This document shows positions 50,901 to 61,107 of a DNA stretch of 64,000 nt, piece after piece; position 1 is the first letter of the stretch; the number at the start of each line of letters is the position of its first letter. The notes below the pieces were generated by a model. The model worked only from the letters and a program-made list of their open reading frames with translations. It ran no database searches and was not told the DNA's origin. This stretch comes from Lytechinus pictus (Eukaryota; Echinodermata; Echinoidea; Temnopleuroida; Toxopneustidae), in the NCBI RefSeq assembly GCF_037042905.1, contig NC_087246.1, forward strand, positions 33,536,001-33,600,000, read 5' to 3'. A program made the translations under genes and the position numbers.

Positions 50901-53900
50901 CCCTGACCGCCGTGGCCACCACCACCAGCACCACCACCTTGCTGTCCCGCGTTGAAACCGTGGTGTCTTCTACGGGTTGGTCGGCCGTAATCCGTTTGAA
51001 GACCCTCGAAGATGAATTCTCCGAGGTTAGACTGGACGGCCTCTTGGGATACGATATTGATGGGTGATTGTTTTCTACCACCGCAATGCGATCCAGGTAT
51101 ACTCGCCCAATGATCAGGTCCTGGAATAGAATTAATGAAGAAAGTGAAAAATGAGGAAATAGAATTTTTTGCCTGATACATAATAGGCAAATACATGCAA
51201 GGATGAGAAGGTGTATAGAGATTTCAGCATATAAAAATCATAATAATTATATTTTTTCTACTTAAGGATTGTGCTACATTTTCTGTTCTATAGACCTAAG
51301 TGGGTTCTATAGACGTAGGATGGGTACAATATTATTCTAATTAAAATAATTTGCATAGGCATATGTGAATGCATAAACGGCTGAAGCCTGCATTGTGTGT
51401 AAACGTGACCCTCTCCTGTTTCATTGATGCAGGGGCTATGCTACATTGGAAATAGTCCGTCCCTCGGATATGACGATAAATTGAGTCCCCTTGTAGAGGA
51501 ATGTCACCACCATTGCACGTTAAGAACCCACTGCACCCCCATCAGTTATATCAGGAGTAGAGACCTGCGGGTCAAAGTCATTCATTTCACTTTTCGCCTC
51601 CCATGCACAGGTGACGCCAAACAAATAATAGTATTAGTAATGATTATAATAATAACAATAATTATGATGATGATGACAATAGTAGTAAATATAATTATCA
51701 TCCTCGCCACTATCACCATCATCATCATTATCATTTGATCGTCAAAATGGATATGATCTAACGGAAAGGAGATATCTAACAACTTACCCAGTGGGCTATG
51801 GTGATGGTAGTTCCAGTTTGCGCCTGTCATTGAAAGAGAAATCAAAATAAAGATTGAATCGTAACATTATGGACACATCACTGAAGCGGAGCAGTCATCA
51901 TACTGTCTTCCCAGTAGCTTATACATTACAAGTAATAACTACTTCTAAAATCTGTACATAATATCATATCCGAGGTTTCAAATACCAAGCCCTAGCTAAT
52001 TTAGTGACATTCAATGAAAATACTAGCTCTGTAAGTACCACGCAACAAGCAACGGTTCGTCAAACATTGGAAGAACCTGGGGATTATGTTTGGCACTACA
52101 AACGTCACATTGGACATTACGATACCCTTCATGTAAAAAGAATTGTTCCAGGAAAGAAAATTTTACATAAAAACAAACAAACAGATGATTTGATCATTCT
52201 TTTATCGTGCTCTTTAATGTTTTACAAAATACCTTAATATCTTCCATATGATTGAAAATTTAATATTGATATACTTCGGAAATTACTTGAGAAATGATGT
52301 AGTTTCTTGACAATACCGATACACCAAATTAAGGAACGAGTGATTCAATCAATGATCAAATCCATGATTTGATAAAAGCTTATTGGTTTGGCTTGTGGTT
52401 GTAAACATTGATAACGTATACAAATCAAAGTTGGCAAGCATGTAGACAAACAAAACTAAAAGTGGTTCTGATTTTCAGTCCAAACGAATTTATCATCCAA
52501 TTTATTTTTGTCAGTTTCACCTGGTGATACATATACTGTAGGTGTTAATCAATCAAGAGAATGTTCTAATTCTCGGCCTTTCCTTGGATTTGTGGCTTGT
52601 TACTTGTATTAAACGTTGTGACGTTCTAGCATTTAGGTTGGTTAAGCGTCATGAAGAGAAAGTGGTTAGGATATCAGCAATCATTTGAACGTGACAGTTC
52701 GTCAGACTTTACGGTCATCTCAACACGGAGCTGACTCATTTAGCCCTTCAGTCTAAAGACCTTGTGACCGGCCTTTTCTCATTTCTACAAGGTCGTCTTC
52801 TTCTTCTTCTTTTTCTTTTTCTTCTTCTTCTCCTTCTTCTCCTTCTTCTTATTCATCATCTTCGCCCTTTCTTCCTATCTCTCTCTCTCCCCCTCTTTGC
52901 TCTCTCTGTCTTCAGTGAATGGATAGATTGCAAATACAGAATGACGTCAAGAAATTCTCTTGACATTTCTCAGGAGCTGACTGCGGAACCGATCCCCTGA
53001 TCTTGTCGATAGGCCTAGCCGGCTATATCAATTTTCTTATTTTGCCGATCAAAATCATGCCTTCCCCCTTTTTTCATAGTTCCGTTTGTGAGGTTGAGTA
53101 TCATAAGTTACAATCATGTATGTAGTGAATTTGGGGTCTCAGTCATTTTGACCACTTTATGACATGGATATATGATAACTTATGTTTAGATCAATTCATC
53201 ACATCAAGCACGCTTTAACATATTAAACAGAACTCACAATCATGTATCAAAGACAAACATGATATCTTTCGACAACGAACGTTTGCCTGGAACGCCAGCC
53301 GTTACATAAAGAGGGAGATCGTCGACGACTCTTGAGTATGATCAAGCATGCATCTTTCGTAACTTAGGGAATCCATCAATTTATATCTCTTACGTGCCTA
53401 ATGACCGAACTTCTCAATAGACACAAAGTCTTGTACATTAACAGGGGATTTCACCTCGGATTCTCAGTTCCCAATATCTCTTCTCAAACACAACGGGTTA
53501 GGATTATCAGCAAAGACAGCTGAAGTCGGGTTAGTCAACGACATGACAGATGTGTAAAAGCCTCAAGTCGTGACTTAGGAAGGGGCTGCAGAAAGTTCGT
53601 CAGTGGATTATACTAAAGATCCATCATCGGTCATTACCGGATTAATTTGGAGAAGGGGATACCTTGACGTGCACCGGTGAAAAATTATATCGCATTTTTA
53701 AACGTGGCCGGGTAATAAGGGTCCGTGAGGTTGTATGACTCATTTTTATCAACGTGCTTAATTGGAACATGGAGGTCTTTCTACGTCCATGATTGGAACT
53801 TCACGCGCAACGCTTGTACACAGTCATGTCGGACAAGCAGTTCTTTTAAGGGTCTGTAACAGTAAAATAAACGAATAAACATTATCCAGACCCTTTAGTC

Positions 53901-56900
53901 CAATCTTTTGACGTTCCAAACTATGAAAATTTTAATTTCTATTTCTTAAAAATCACTTTATCTAAATATGTCCAGGGGTGTGGGGGTATTAAACAAAAAC
54001 GATAAAGTCTGTACCTTGATAAGCATGCTAAAAGGAACTTAAGGTTACTTTTTATCGAAATCATAATACTCAGAGAGTACTTCACCCTTTCCTATTTGTG
54101 GTCTCCATGTACTCAACATATTCCTTGCTTACATTGATTAAGAAGGTCCAAACGGGCGCTGGTTTAATCTTTAAAAAAAATGCAGCATCATGCTTGTATC
54201 CTGTGGGATAGCGGCGTTACGGACTTACTAACTTCCTTCCCATACATAATATCGCATGGACCTACTTGTAGTAGGTCCAGGATGTTATCAAGTAATGATC
54301 TACTAAAATACACGACACCTACTAGCAGACATGTGACCTTTCAATTCGCCAAAGCAGTTCCTGGGATGTGTGACAGTTTGAAGCAAAAGGATGCCTCCAT
54401 GTACAGGGCTGACAAGAAGTCCGTTAGGATGGCCTAGGTGAAACTTTATGAGAAGACTTCCATTGGTATGCATGCACGGGGTAAAGGGCTTTTACTGTTT
54501 GACATCGCCAAGGTGACTTAAAAAGGTGTCACTTCAAGCATGGACCCTCCATGATTCAAGAAACCTCGTTTGCTTAATCATCTCAAGTATTGATATCTTT
54601 AAAACAAATCACGGTACGTGTTGGAGAACTTGGAGAGGCGAGCGGACAAATTACCCCAAGATGGTCCCTTGGTACTGGAATAGAATCCAAAAATACCTCT
54701 ACTACATTGGCTCACCCTAAACCCATTTTCAAAGTGACTAGACCTCACGTGGCTCTTGATCAAGGGATCATAATGCTTGAATCCCATTCCACATATATCA
54801 CTTTTCTACTATTTTTAGAAGTTGCAATTTATGTTTGAAATAAGTGTCTCCGATGTTCACACGCAATCAATAAAGTGATGGTGTTATATCATTAATATCA
54901 TAGTAGAGAAAAAATATGCAAATGTATTTTTAAATCAAAAGCCTAGATTCTGTCAGCAATTTTTCCATAACCCCAAACTATCTCTTTAAATGCACATAAT
55001 CGGATGCAAACATTGGGGTTTAGGCCTTCAATTTCAGATTACATGAGTTTATACCATAGAGCTACTGAGGTCAAGTAGGTCTCTTTAATTTGAGCTGTAA
55101 AAGGATCGTTTCACATTGTGAGCAGCTGAATTGAAAAATTCTAAAACTAAGATGAAACATTGTATGAGTGCATGTATTTGTCCTCAAAAGCCATAAATAA
55201 ATTAGACTAAAATAACGATTTATTAACTTGATTTTGATAGCCGTCTCCGAGACGCATTTAGCTTCTGCCCAGTTTTCTCAAATTAAAAAAAACAGTCCTT
55301 GGGCTGGACTTCTGCTGGACTTGGACTGCCTTCTGTTGAATGTAACCTCGACGAACAGAGTAGCCTTTTTAAAACTGTACATAGGCATGCTGGGTTCATC
55401 CAGAGTTCATAAGTAGTACATTTTTTTTAAATACTTTGGTCATTGAAACCAACCCTCATCCATTTTTAAACTTTGGTTTCCTTATCCAGTGTTTTAAAAT
55501 AGATCCTGTGCATAATCATGATATTTTGAGGCTTTTAGACTGGTATTTTTACACTATATGAACATTTTGTTTAGCCCATTTTTAAGAACCAAAATGACTA
55601 TCTTTAAAATCAGAACAAAATGATCTTTGAGCTGTTTAGGACGGAAAGAAACATGGGCTTCTATAACCGACCGATGGAATGTCGTTGAAATAATACAACA
55701 GATTTTTGTTCGGCATTGAAGTCGACTTCGTCAGTGTGACATAACTGTGATTCATACTACATTTGTACTTGATACTGGGAAGGTCAATCCAATTTATGTT
55801 AATACTACCTCTAATGATATTGGGGATATTTTATGATTTTCATCATGTTGCAAGCCTGAGGTTTAATTTTCGTCCTAGACACACCTTTAATTGTCTTTAA
55901 AGATTTTTTATCCTGCTATATCACCTTCTTCCTGTCCAATTTCATTTGCAGCATGATAAGTTTGTTTTGCTGCATATTAAAAAAAATGAAACTCAACAGG
56001 TGTTCTAAAGAAGAAAGAAAACGACGGGATAAAACACTGAATATTGGTGAGGATTACGAGAAGATTAGATACGGCTTAATATTTAGAGTTCATTATCAGG
56101 TCCGCTTATTAGATTATTGCATTTATTTTTCTTCTTTTTTCTTGATTAATTGTTATCGTCAGGATGGCCAAAAATGTTTGACATCTGTTTACTTTATAAT
56201 TCGAGTCAGTTTATCAGACATAGGGAGAGAATGCAAACAATATCTTCACACTGCTTCCATAATAAAATTACATATGTAACTTTTCGTAAATAGAATTTGC
56301 TTTTGGCGGGAAAACTTCCACACAACATGCAAAACCCGAATTTGGGTGTTGTCGTCAGGAGACTTTCCGTGGTGCCGGAGTTCAGACTGAATAGGGGTTA
56401 TCATGACAAGAAGCAGACGGGTTGATTACATCATCGGGTGTGTCCCATAGCCCTTGTTAAGTGAGGGGACTAAGGGGGAACCCTAACAGAAAACTGACGC
56501 GTTCTTTCCTATCAATATTTGTAATAAAGTTAATCAAACTGAATGCAAGAAAATTCAAGACAACGTCCATCTTACCGAACACATACCTAATGATTTAAAA
56601 TGTCATCGGCACCCCTTGTGCAGATCTGTAGGGTTATCATGTTGTTGATTCACTTAACCATTGGTAGATGTTTGTCACAATGGATACCTTTAAAATTCAT
56701 CAACAACTGTAAATATGCTGATGATGTTGGATACATTCCAATTAAAATAGAATTGGCTCTAAATTGTATAACTCAATTAAAAATCACACGTCTATTGTTT
56801 TGTAAGTCGCCATGAAGCCATAATTGTGTTTCGTTAGAGCATTAAGGCCCCGTTTTGGAGTAGGGCTTGATCATATCCCAAAGATGGGGTGCACGATATT

Positions 56901-59898
56901 GTGACTCAATACAATTGATTGGCACCAACTGTGGAATATCCATTCCTGACTTATATAATCCAACGATGCCATGAATGTCTAAATCAGAATACGAAGACTA
57001 ATTCATTCACCTTTTGTTTACTTAACTAACTCATAATGACGTCGATGAAAAATGTTAAAGTTATGTCATTTAAAGTGCTCACCTAATCTTTATCCATTCT
57101 ATTCTATTTATATGTAAAATAAGTTTCAATAGCAAGTAAATGCTTATATTTATCCTCTTTACTATGCAAATGTCAGAAATCAAATTACGGTTATCTGTGG
57201 CACAACTTTATCAATGATTGATTACTCTGAAAATGATCTCAATAACAAATACTTCTATAAAGCGGTCGTTGGTGTTACTTGTCCTTACATTACAAACCAT
57301 AGTTGATTCATTCTAGACGAGACTTTCTTCTTGACAAATCCCAAATAAAGTCCTTAAGACAAGTGCATGCAGTCGGGCACGATGTCACTTTTATAAATCG
57401 CCCATTTTAATGTCATATCACTCAACAGACAGCCGAAGCGGCCATGGTCACTTAATTCCTGCAACCCTTGGATGCGTAGAAACTCTTAAAGTAGAACCAT
57501 CCTTGGTAAAGTTTGAGGCTATATTTAGTTTGTTTTCCACTTCTCCAGGGACTACAGAATCCGTAGGAAAAAGGCGTCCTTGCGTATACATCCTTATAAG
57601 CATGGACAGGCGTTTCCTTAGTAGTAGAGTGGCACCCTCTTGATATTAAAAACAGGGTATGTGTTCCTTGAAACAGACTCTCCTCCTTTTAGCAGAGTGA
57701 ATCACTCAACTTGTCTGGTTAAAGGAATACACGTGCATCATACTGGAAAAGGTCCAAGGTACCAATTTGATATAATGAAGGCAAACCTTTCACAAAACCT
57801 TTTAGACCATGCGACACGACCTTCAAATGACAGGGTGCGGGGTCAATACCGGTTTGACTCCTTATCTTACCCCATCCCCATATTTCCTTGGTCCAAGTTG
57901 TCAAACTATCATACTACTTAAAACAGCCCACTGGAATGTTTAAATATTCCTTCCAAAAATACCGATGCTCATATCCTTATAGATGTTTGTAAATAACCTA
58001 ATCTTGGTAATCAAATCATTTGTGTAAAAGCAGAAAACCCCATGGTGGTGAAAATTAGAAAAAGTTTCAGACAAGAAGTACGAGATGGTTAGATAGTGTT
58101 ATCATTTTCCTGAAATGTATATATGTAGGATCTACAGGTAAGTCTCAATTGGCGACTGTTTTGAAACTTAACTGTAAAATGATTATTAGTATTATGAGAT
58201 TTCCTTTTTGTCATGTTTGCCCAATCAACCCTAATTACTTGACGATTTTATCCGCCGTTTCCATTATAGTTGAAATACATTTATAACATATATAGTGTAT
58301 GAAAATGTCGATCCACATGGAAATTGAAAAATACATTTGAAGTTATGGTAGGTAATGGAGTACATTGCTCCTATCCTACTACCTATTCGACCTATAGCAT
58401 TCCGTTTAAGTATGAGTGCGACTTTGATAAACAAAAAATAGCTATTTGCTTGATAAATTGCCAATATTCTTTACCAATAAATTTCGACTTTATAATTAAA
58501 AAAAATGTTAGCTGTATTGAATTCCCTTGAAAGGCAGTTGGACATCGAAACTTTCAAGAGGTGGTGTTGGAATACAACTCTTCAGGCATGACCATTGGAT
58601 GTGTCGAAGTATTACTCATAAGACTTAATCATCAAAATGAGATAACAGCCGGAACAGTAGTCCATCATTTCCCGCCAATCAACAATGCGATATTAGATAA
58701 AAACTCATAATAAAAGGGAAAGTCATCACCAGAGAGGGCTTCATTAGGAGTTCCGCTCAAGGGTCGAATCATAATGGAAAAACGAACAGTTCCTTCAATG
58801 ACCTCGAGGTGTTACTAATTGCACTTCGGTCGAAATTCCACTTCTTAAACTTTCTCAGAAATGTTCATTGACTTCACCATCTTTCATTAAAAAGATGTGG
58901 CCTTTCATTTTTTTATTTTCCGAAATCAGATAAAAGTAGACAAAAAATACTTAGTCTCCACAAGTCTTAATATATATTATTATTTAAAACGTTCCAAGGC
59001 AATTACAGGCATGCGATAAGTCTAAAATGTGTTTTTGAAACAGTGCGATTTTATGATTTGTTTATTATGGTAATAAATCGTTCGTAAATGACAGTACCTC
59101 AAAATAATGATTGAAATATAAAGTTGCTACTCGGTATCATATTCATTGAAAAGGTATTGAGTATGCAGCAAGTAACTCATGCGCCGTCGGTTAAAAAGAA
59201 TCAGGAAAGCCACAAGAAGCAGGAAGGTATCGGGTGTATAATTATAATTAACAAAAAAAATCCCTTCTTCAGAAGAGAAGGGTAAATCCTGAAATGGATC
59301 CCTAGACTATTTGAAGAAAGTTCTTAAAACCTTTGGGTTTAGCCTACTGAGAAACCCAGAACGGGACTGGAAAGAAAGAGAGCTTGGGTTTCCCCCCTGC
59401 TAATCATTACCGGATACTAATCATTTTCAGGGGATATCTCTGTTGTCCAATGAGATTCTACATAAGCAGCTGCACAGCTATAACATTAACCAGTTCTATA
59501 TTGGCTTCACAGATAATTTAATTCAGAGAGGTCCCTGTATGACGAACTGCTGCTTTGCAGTGAACGTATTGAACTAGTTTTGTTTCATGCACAATGGAGA
59601 GAGGATCTAAATTGACAGTCTGAATATCGTTTACTTTCAAACTCAACAGTTAAGAATCTATTAGCTTAGATTTAAATAGCTACAAGCGAAATGTTTAAAA
59701 CAAATCAAGAAAAAGGTTCAAACACATCAAGATAAAAGAAAAATCCGCAACATAAAAAAGGAAGCCACGAAGAAAAGGAAGAAGAACAATGCGAGTGTGT
59801 TTCTGTATCTGCCATTTCTGCCATGCTCAATACTCACTTAAACATTCTTGACAGAACAACGTCAAAGTTGTAAGGCTGAGTAAAATATATGTATTCAT
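40958..59898 (-). CDS. Secreted/membrane-anchored alpha-carbonic anhydrase with Gly-rich insertion
   Basis: Eight coding exons (59898-59838, 51823-51788, 51120-50587, 50221-50076, 47794-47702, 45768-45699, 41559-41399, 41215-40958) join in phase to 1359 nt, or 452 residues plus stop. The enzyme interconverts CO2 and bicarbonate. Visible landmarks are a signal peptide (1-18), the WNY...GPDHW entry, [11 protein letters not shown] (45-55), proton-shuttle His209 in SNDGH, zinc ligands His236 and His238 (QLHFHWG) and His261 (ELHLVH), Glu248 and Thr344 (GSLT). Cys45 and Cys348 are the likely disulfide of secreted members. Residues about 79-197 are a Gly/Asn/Trp-rich insertion. The last 21 residues are hydrophobic, suggesting a GPI signal or membrane anchor. 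A biomineral-related role is possible by analogy with echinoderm skeletal carbonic anhydrases and mollusc nacrein, but is inference. Confidence 0.93.
41399..41559 (-). CDS. Carbonic anhydrase exon 7 ([14 protein letters not shown])
   Basis: The 161 nt exon has acceptor ACTATTACAG and donor CAG|GTGAGG. It encodes [20 protein letters not shown] then [12 protein letters not shown]. The family motif SLTTPPC reads SLTVPKC: the hydrogen-bonding first Thr and the Cys are kept, but the second Thr is Val and the second Pro is Lys. Confidence 0.96.
41863..41890. repeat. Perfect 28 bp palindrome
   Basis: ACCATGGACCTATT is followed directly by its reverse complement AATAGGTCCATGGT, with no spacer. It lies in carbonic anhydrase intron 6, within a longer, weakly symmetric GATC/CGGTC-rich stretch. 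Confidence 0.9.
42692..42926. repeat. MITE family B (ACACTGTTAAAA TIR, GTTTAAAC words), copy 1
   Basis: The left end ACACTGTTAAAATTAATTTG and CTGTTTACTATGTGAATCGC are inverted at the right (GCGATTCACATAGTAAACAG, TTTTTAACAGTGT). The interior is full of AAACAA/TTGTTTAAAC words. Relatives lie at about 46020-46185 and 46302-46520. It lies in carbonic anhydrase intron 6. Confidence 0.82.
44919..44959. repeat. (AT)n microsatellite
   Basis: An uninterrupted AT dinucleotide run of about 40 bp in carbonic anhydrase intron 6; open frames across it are artefacts. Confidence 0.95.
45250..45515 (+). repeat. Possible LINE 3' tail
   Basis: An AT-rich stretch ends AATAAATTCAACTCGATTCA then ATTCAC, a poly-A-free tail of short near-tandem units after AATAAA. 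Similar tails end at about 39115, 49990 and 61330. No reverse transcriptase is visible. Confidence 0.35.
45699..45768 (-). CDS. Carbonic anhydrase exon 6b
   Basis: The 70 nt exon has acceptor TTGATTACAG and donor CGAG|GTGAGT. It encodes [20 protein letters not shown] then KFRG, the helix after GYFIQ in the family. It resembles the canonical family sequence more than 6a does and is separated from 6a by a 79 nt intron. Confidence 0.92.
45848..45914 (-). CDS. Carbonic anhydrase exon 6a, candidate mutually exclusive alternative to 6b
   Basis: The 67 nt exon has acceptor CCATTTAG and donor AAAA|GTAAGT. It starts in phase 0 and ends in phase 1, as exon 6b does. It encodes [20 protein letters not shown] then RK, which aligns with 6b at I, N, A, D, L, D, T, V and K. 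Using 6a instead of 6b gives 451 residues and keeps the frame. Including both shifts the frame and meets a stop after five codons. It could instead be a decaying duplicate exon. Confidence 0.6.
46020..46520. repeat. MITE family B, two diverged relatives around a (CTA)n array
   Basis: Two GTTTAAAC-rich inverted-repeat blocks (about 46020-46185 and 46302-46520) flank an imperfect CTA/CTT trinucleotide array at about 46195-46275. The ends near 46320 and 46485 carry AACGCTGTTTCCTAT and AAACAGCGTTGT. Confidence 0.6.
46811..47131. repeat. Foldback element family C, copy 1 (AGAGAGTTTTCGCATTTACC TIR)
   Basis: The left AGAGAGTTTTCGCATTTACC is inverted at the right as GTAAATGTGAAAACTCTCT. The arms extend inward through GCTTTTGTCGAAAGTCGGTG against CACCAACTTTTGACAAAAGC and GACAGCAG against CTGCTGTC. 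Related sequence occurs at about 48289-48595, 48880-49012 and 62340-62480. It lies in carbonic anhydrase intron 5. Confidence 0.8.
47702..47794 (-). CDS. Carbonic anhydrase exon 5 (LHLVHYN, third zinc ligand)
   Basis: The 93 nt exon (31 codons, phase 0 at both ends) has acceptor ATTGTATAG and donor CAG|GTTTGT. It encodes [20 protein letters not shown] then [11 protein letters not shown]. The first His of LHLVH is the third zinc ligand. Confidence 0.96.
48289..49012. repeat. Family C relatives (TTTGTCGAAAATCGGTGAAT)
   Basis: The word TTTGTCGAAAATCGGTGAAT at about 48381 pairs with TTCACCAATTTTCGTCAA near 48505. A shorter inverted pair, TTTTGTCGAAAGC near 48880 and TTTTCGACAAAGGC near 48997, repeats the pattern. 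Both contain sequence like TTTCGTCC / GGACGA. Confidence 0.6.
49015..49715. repeat. Foldback element of periodic GTCTTTCA phrases
   Basis: The left half repeats degenerate units of about 20 bp such as TCTTTCAGTGGTCTT and GGTCTTTCAATGAAC. The right half carries the inverse (GAAAGACCATTGAAAGATC). A 107 bp inverted pair, CCATTCCACAGAG (49603) and CTCTGTGGAATGG (49697), closes the right end. It lies in carbonic anhydrase intron 4. Confidence 0.65.
49870..49995 (+). repeat. Possible LINE 3' tail (AATAAATCTTGAATCTTGAA)
   Basis: GTTTTAATAAATCTTGAATC then TTGAATC ends an AT-rich block with a two-to-three-unit ATCTTGA tail. This form is typical of CR1/L2-like retroposon ends. The 5' part is absent. 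Confidence 0.45.
50076..50221 (-). CDS. Carbonic anhydrase exon 4 (LHFHWG zinc ligands)
   Basis: The 146 nt exon has acceptor GTTTCATAG and donor GAG|GTAAGA. It encodes [20 protein letters not shown] followed by [20 protein letters not shown]. It supplies two of the three zinc ligands and the gatekeeper Glu. Confidence 0.97.
50587..51120 (-). CDS. Carbonic anhydrase exon 3 (domain start plus Gly-rich insertion)
   Basis: The 534 nt exon has acceptor ATTCTATTCCAG and donor ACTC|GTAAGT. It begins [20 protein letters not shown] then INI and ends VEVSNDGHT with the proton-shuttle His. Between these lies the insertion, so the whole low-complexity block is inside one exon. Confidence 0.95.
50627..50983 (-). 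other. Gly/Asn/Trp-rich insertion inside the carbonic anhydrase domain
   Basis: It covers about 119 residues (79-197): a basic/His start ([11 protein letters not shown]), a Gly-rich core with GGGNGW repeats and several Trp, then a Pro/Asn-rich tail. Most alpha-carbonic anhydrases have only a short loop here. Mollusc nacreins also carry Gly-Asn repeats inside a carbonic anhydrase domain, which is a parallel and not proof of homology. Confidence 0.88.
51636..51740. repeat. Imperfect (ATA/ATG/ATC)n simple sequence
   Basis: Runs of ATAATAAC, ATGATGATG and ATCATCATC lie in carbonic anhydrase intron 2, close to exon 2. Ile-rich open frames on both strands are artefacts. Confidence 0.85.
51788..51823 (-). 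CDS. Carbonic anhydrase exon 2 (36 nt microexon)
   Basis: The acceptor is TCAATGACAG and the donor CTGG|GTAAGT; both ends are phase 1. It encodes [12 protein letters not shown], the family's N-terminal W-Y segment that runs into GPDHW in exon 3. Three consecutive His residues are unusual. Confidence 0.88.
51824..59837 (-). other. Carbonic anhydrase intron 1 (8 kb), no further gene seen
   Basis: The stretch is notably poorer in recognisable MITEs than the rest of the window. The only clear repeat I see is an imperfect (TTC)n at 52797-52862. Short open frames (for example 54180-54437, 57410-57643) show no domain and have no convincing splice partners. It could hold enhancers of the gene; none can be named from sequence alone. 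Confidence 0.5.
52797..52862. repeat. (TTC)n microsatellite
   Basis: An imperfect CTT/TTC trinucleotide run in carbonic anhydrase intron 1. The Leu-rich frame across it is an artefact. Confidence 0.9.
59838..59898 (-). CDS. Carbonic anhydrase exon 1 (signal peptide)
   Basis: The ATG is at 59898-59896 and the donor is TTAA|GTGAGT. The exon encodes [20 protein letters not shown], a typical signal peptide with a hydrophobic core and cleavage probably after the Cys/Gln region. It ends in phase 1, the phase needed by the next exon, and joining yields a Ser. It was found by phase and composition 8 kb upstream of exon 2, so a transcript should confirm it. Confidence 0.75.
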
Positions 59899-60268
59899 GT
59901 TGATCAGTTGCTTGTTTGGCGATCCAGCGCTCCACCTTCCGATACAAACTCTCACAAAGTACAAAGTACGAAAAAATGGGTAGAAAAATAAGATGACTTC
60001 AATCCTTCACGAATGAACCAGCACTCTGAAGGACGAAAATGCAATGGTTTTAGCTCATCCGGAGCACTCCAGTGAGACCTGCTAACACCGACTCTTCCCC
60101 TGAAATAATAATTAAAGTCGCTTCCACAACGACCGAGGACGCTATCTGGAATGATAAGGTCCTTTGTATTTCCAATGGTTGGTACCAAGTGGAACTCAGG
60201 TTTGAGACCTGCCTGTGAAGCGTTCAAACCAGACAAAATAATATAGATGCTCCCAAAGCGAGCGCTCA

Positions 60269-60274
60269 TTTATA
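60269..60274 (-). promoter_or_regulatory. Candidate TATA box of the carbonic anhydrase gene
   Basis: TATAAA on the minus strand lies about 370 nt upstream of the start codon, just inside a CpG-containing, less AT-rich stretch (60240-60560). A start site near 60240 would follow, with a 5' UTR of about 340 nt. This is position and motif only. Confidence 0.4.
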
Positions 60275-60852
60275 TTAATCTACCGCTTGCCGGTAAAACG
60301 CATCGCATCGCGCTGCGCAGAAGTTGTGCGTTGATTGGCTGAAAGCTGTCCGCTGGGTGTGAGAGTAAAAACTATTTACTCCCCTGTGTGAGACCCCTCC
60401 AAACCCACGGCGGTTGCGCGGATATCGCATGCAGTTCGACGGTATGACGAGTTACCCTGACGCTCCTCACACAACTCCCTCTCTCTCCTCAGTTGCCGAG
60501 TCAACATGCTCAACCGCCGAACGGAAAAGGAGATTTTAGAGACTAAATTTAGAGGCGCAGGTCGGGGGGGAGCTTAATGAGCCAGATCCACACGAGGGCA
60601 ACTTTGTTTTTCCAAGAGAGTGGAGAGACTTCGTAAGATGAATGACAGCTTATAACATGATACATCTTCAATCAGTTCGTTCAATGAGTTCAATAGGAGG
60701 TGAATACCACGTTCCCAATTTCATACCACAAAATCAGTTAAGAAAACAATTACACAAATCCATAGACTGGTCAATCCAGCGGCCATTTTTCATAAATTGG
60801 AGACTAAGGATTATCCATGTTATTCTATTCACATTTTTACACATTCTATAAT

Positions 60853-61107
60853 CACTCTAAAAATATTGGGTAAAAATGCTCCATGAGGGTAATTATGTGT
60901 CAAACCAACATTGGGTATTTCTTTTGGGCATTTTTATTTATCCAGTGTGATGAAAATTCTGCCCATTCTAAAGTAATTGCTGCGTATTTTTTAACCTTAC
61001 TGGACAATATGCTTCCCGCATTGGGTAAAATACTGCCCCAAATTTGTTGGACACATAATTACCCTCGTTCTGGTTAAAATTTTACCCAATATTTTTTTTT
61101 ACAGTGC
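60853..61107. repeat. MITE, TIR CACTCTAAAAATATTGGGTA
   Basis: The left CTCTAAAAATATTGGGTAAA is inverted at the right as TTTTACCCAATATTTTTTTT then TTACAGTG. GAGGGTAATTATGTGTC pairs with GACACATAATTACCCTC. Confidence 0.85.

Noticed and set aside
54180-54838. Several short plus-strand frames in carbonic anhydrase intron 1
   Set aside because: They have no family resemblance, overlap each other and lack convincing acceptors or donors.
60169-60269. Alternative first exon for the carbonic anhydrase starting MSARFGSIYIILS
   Set aside because: It ends in a compatible phase at GCAG|GTCTCA, but the donor is poor, the peptide is a weak signal sequence and its ATG overlaps the TATA-like motif. The MNTYILLS exon at 59898-59838 is better.
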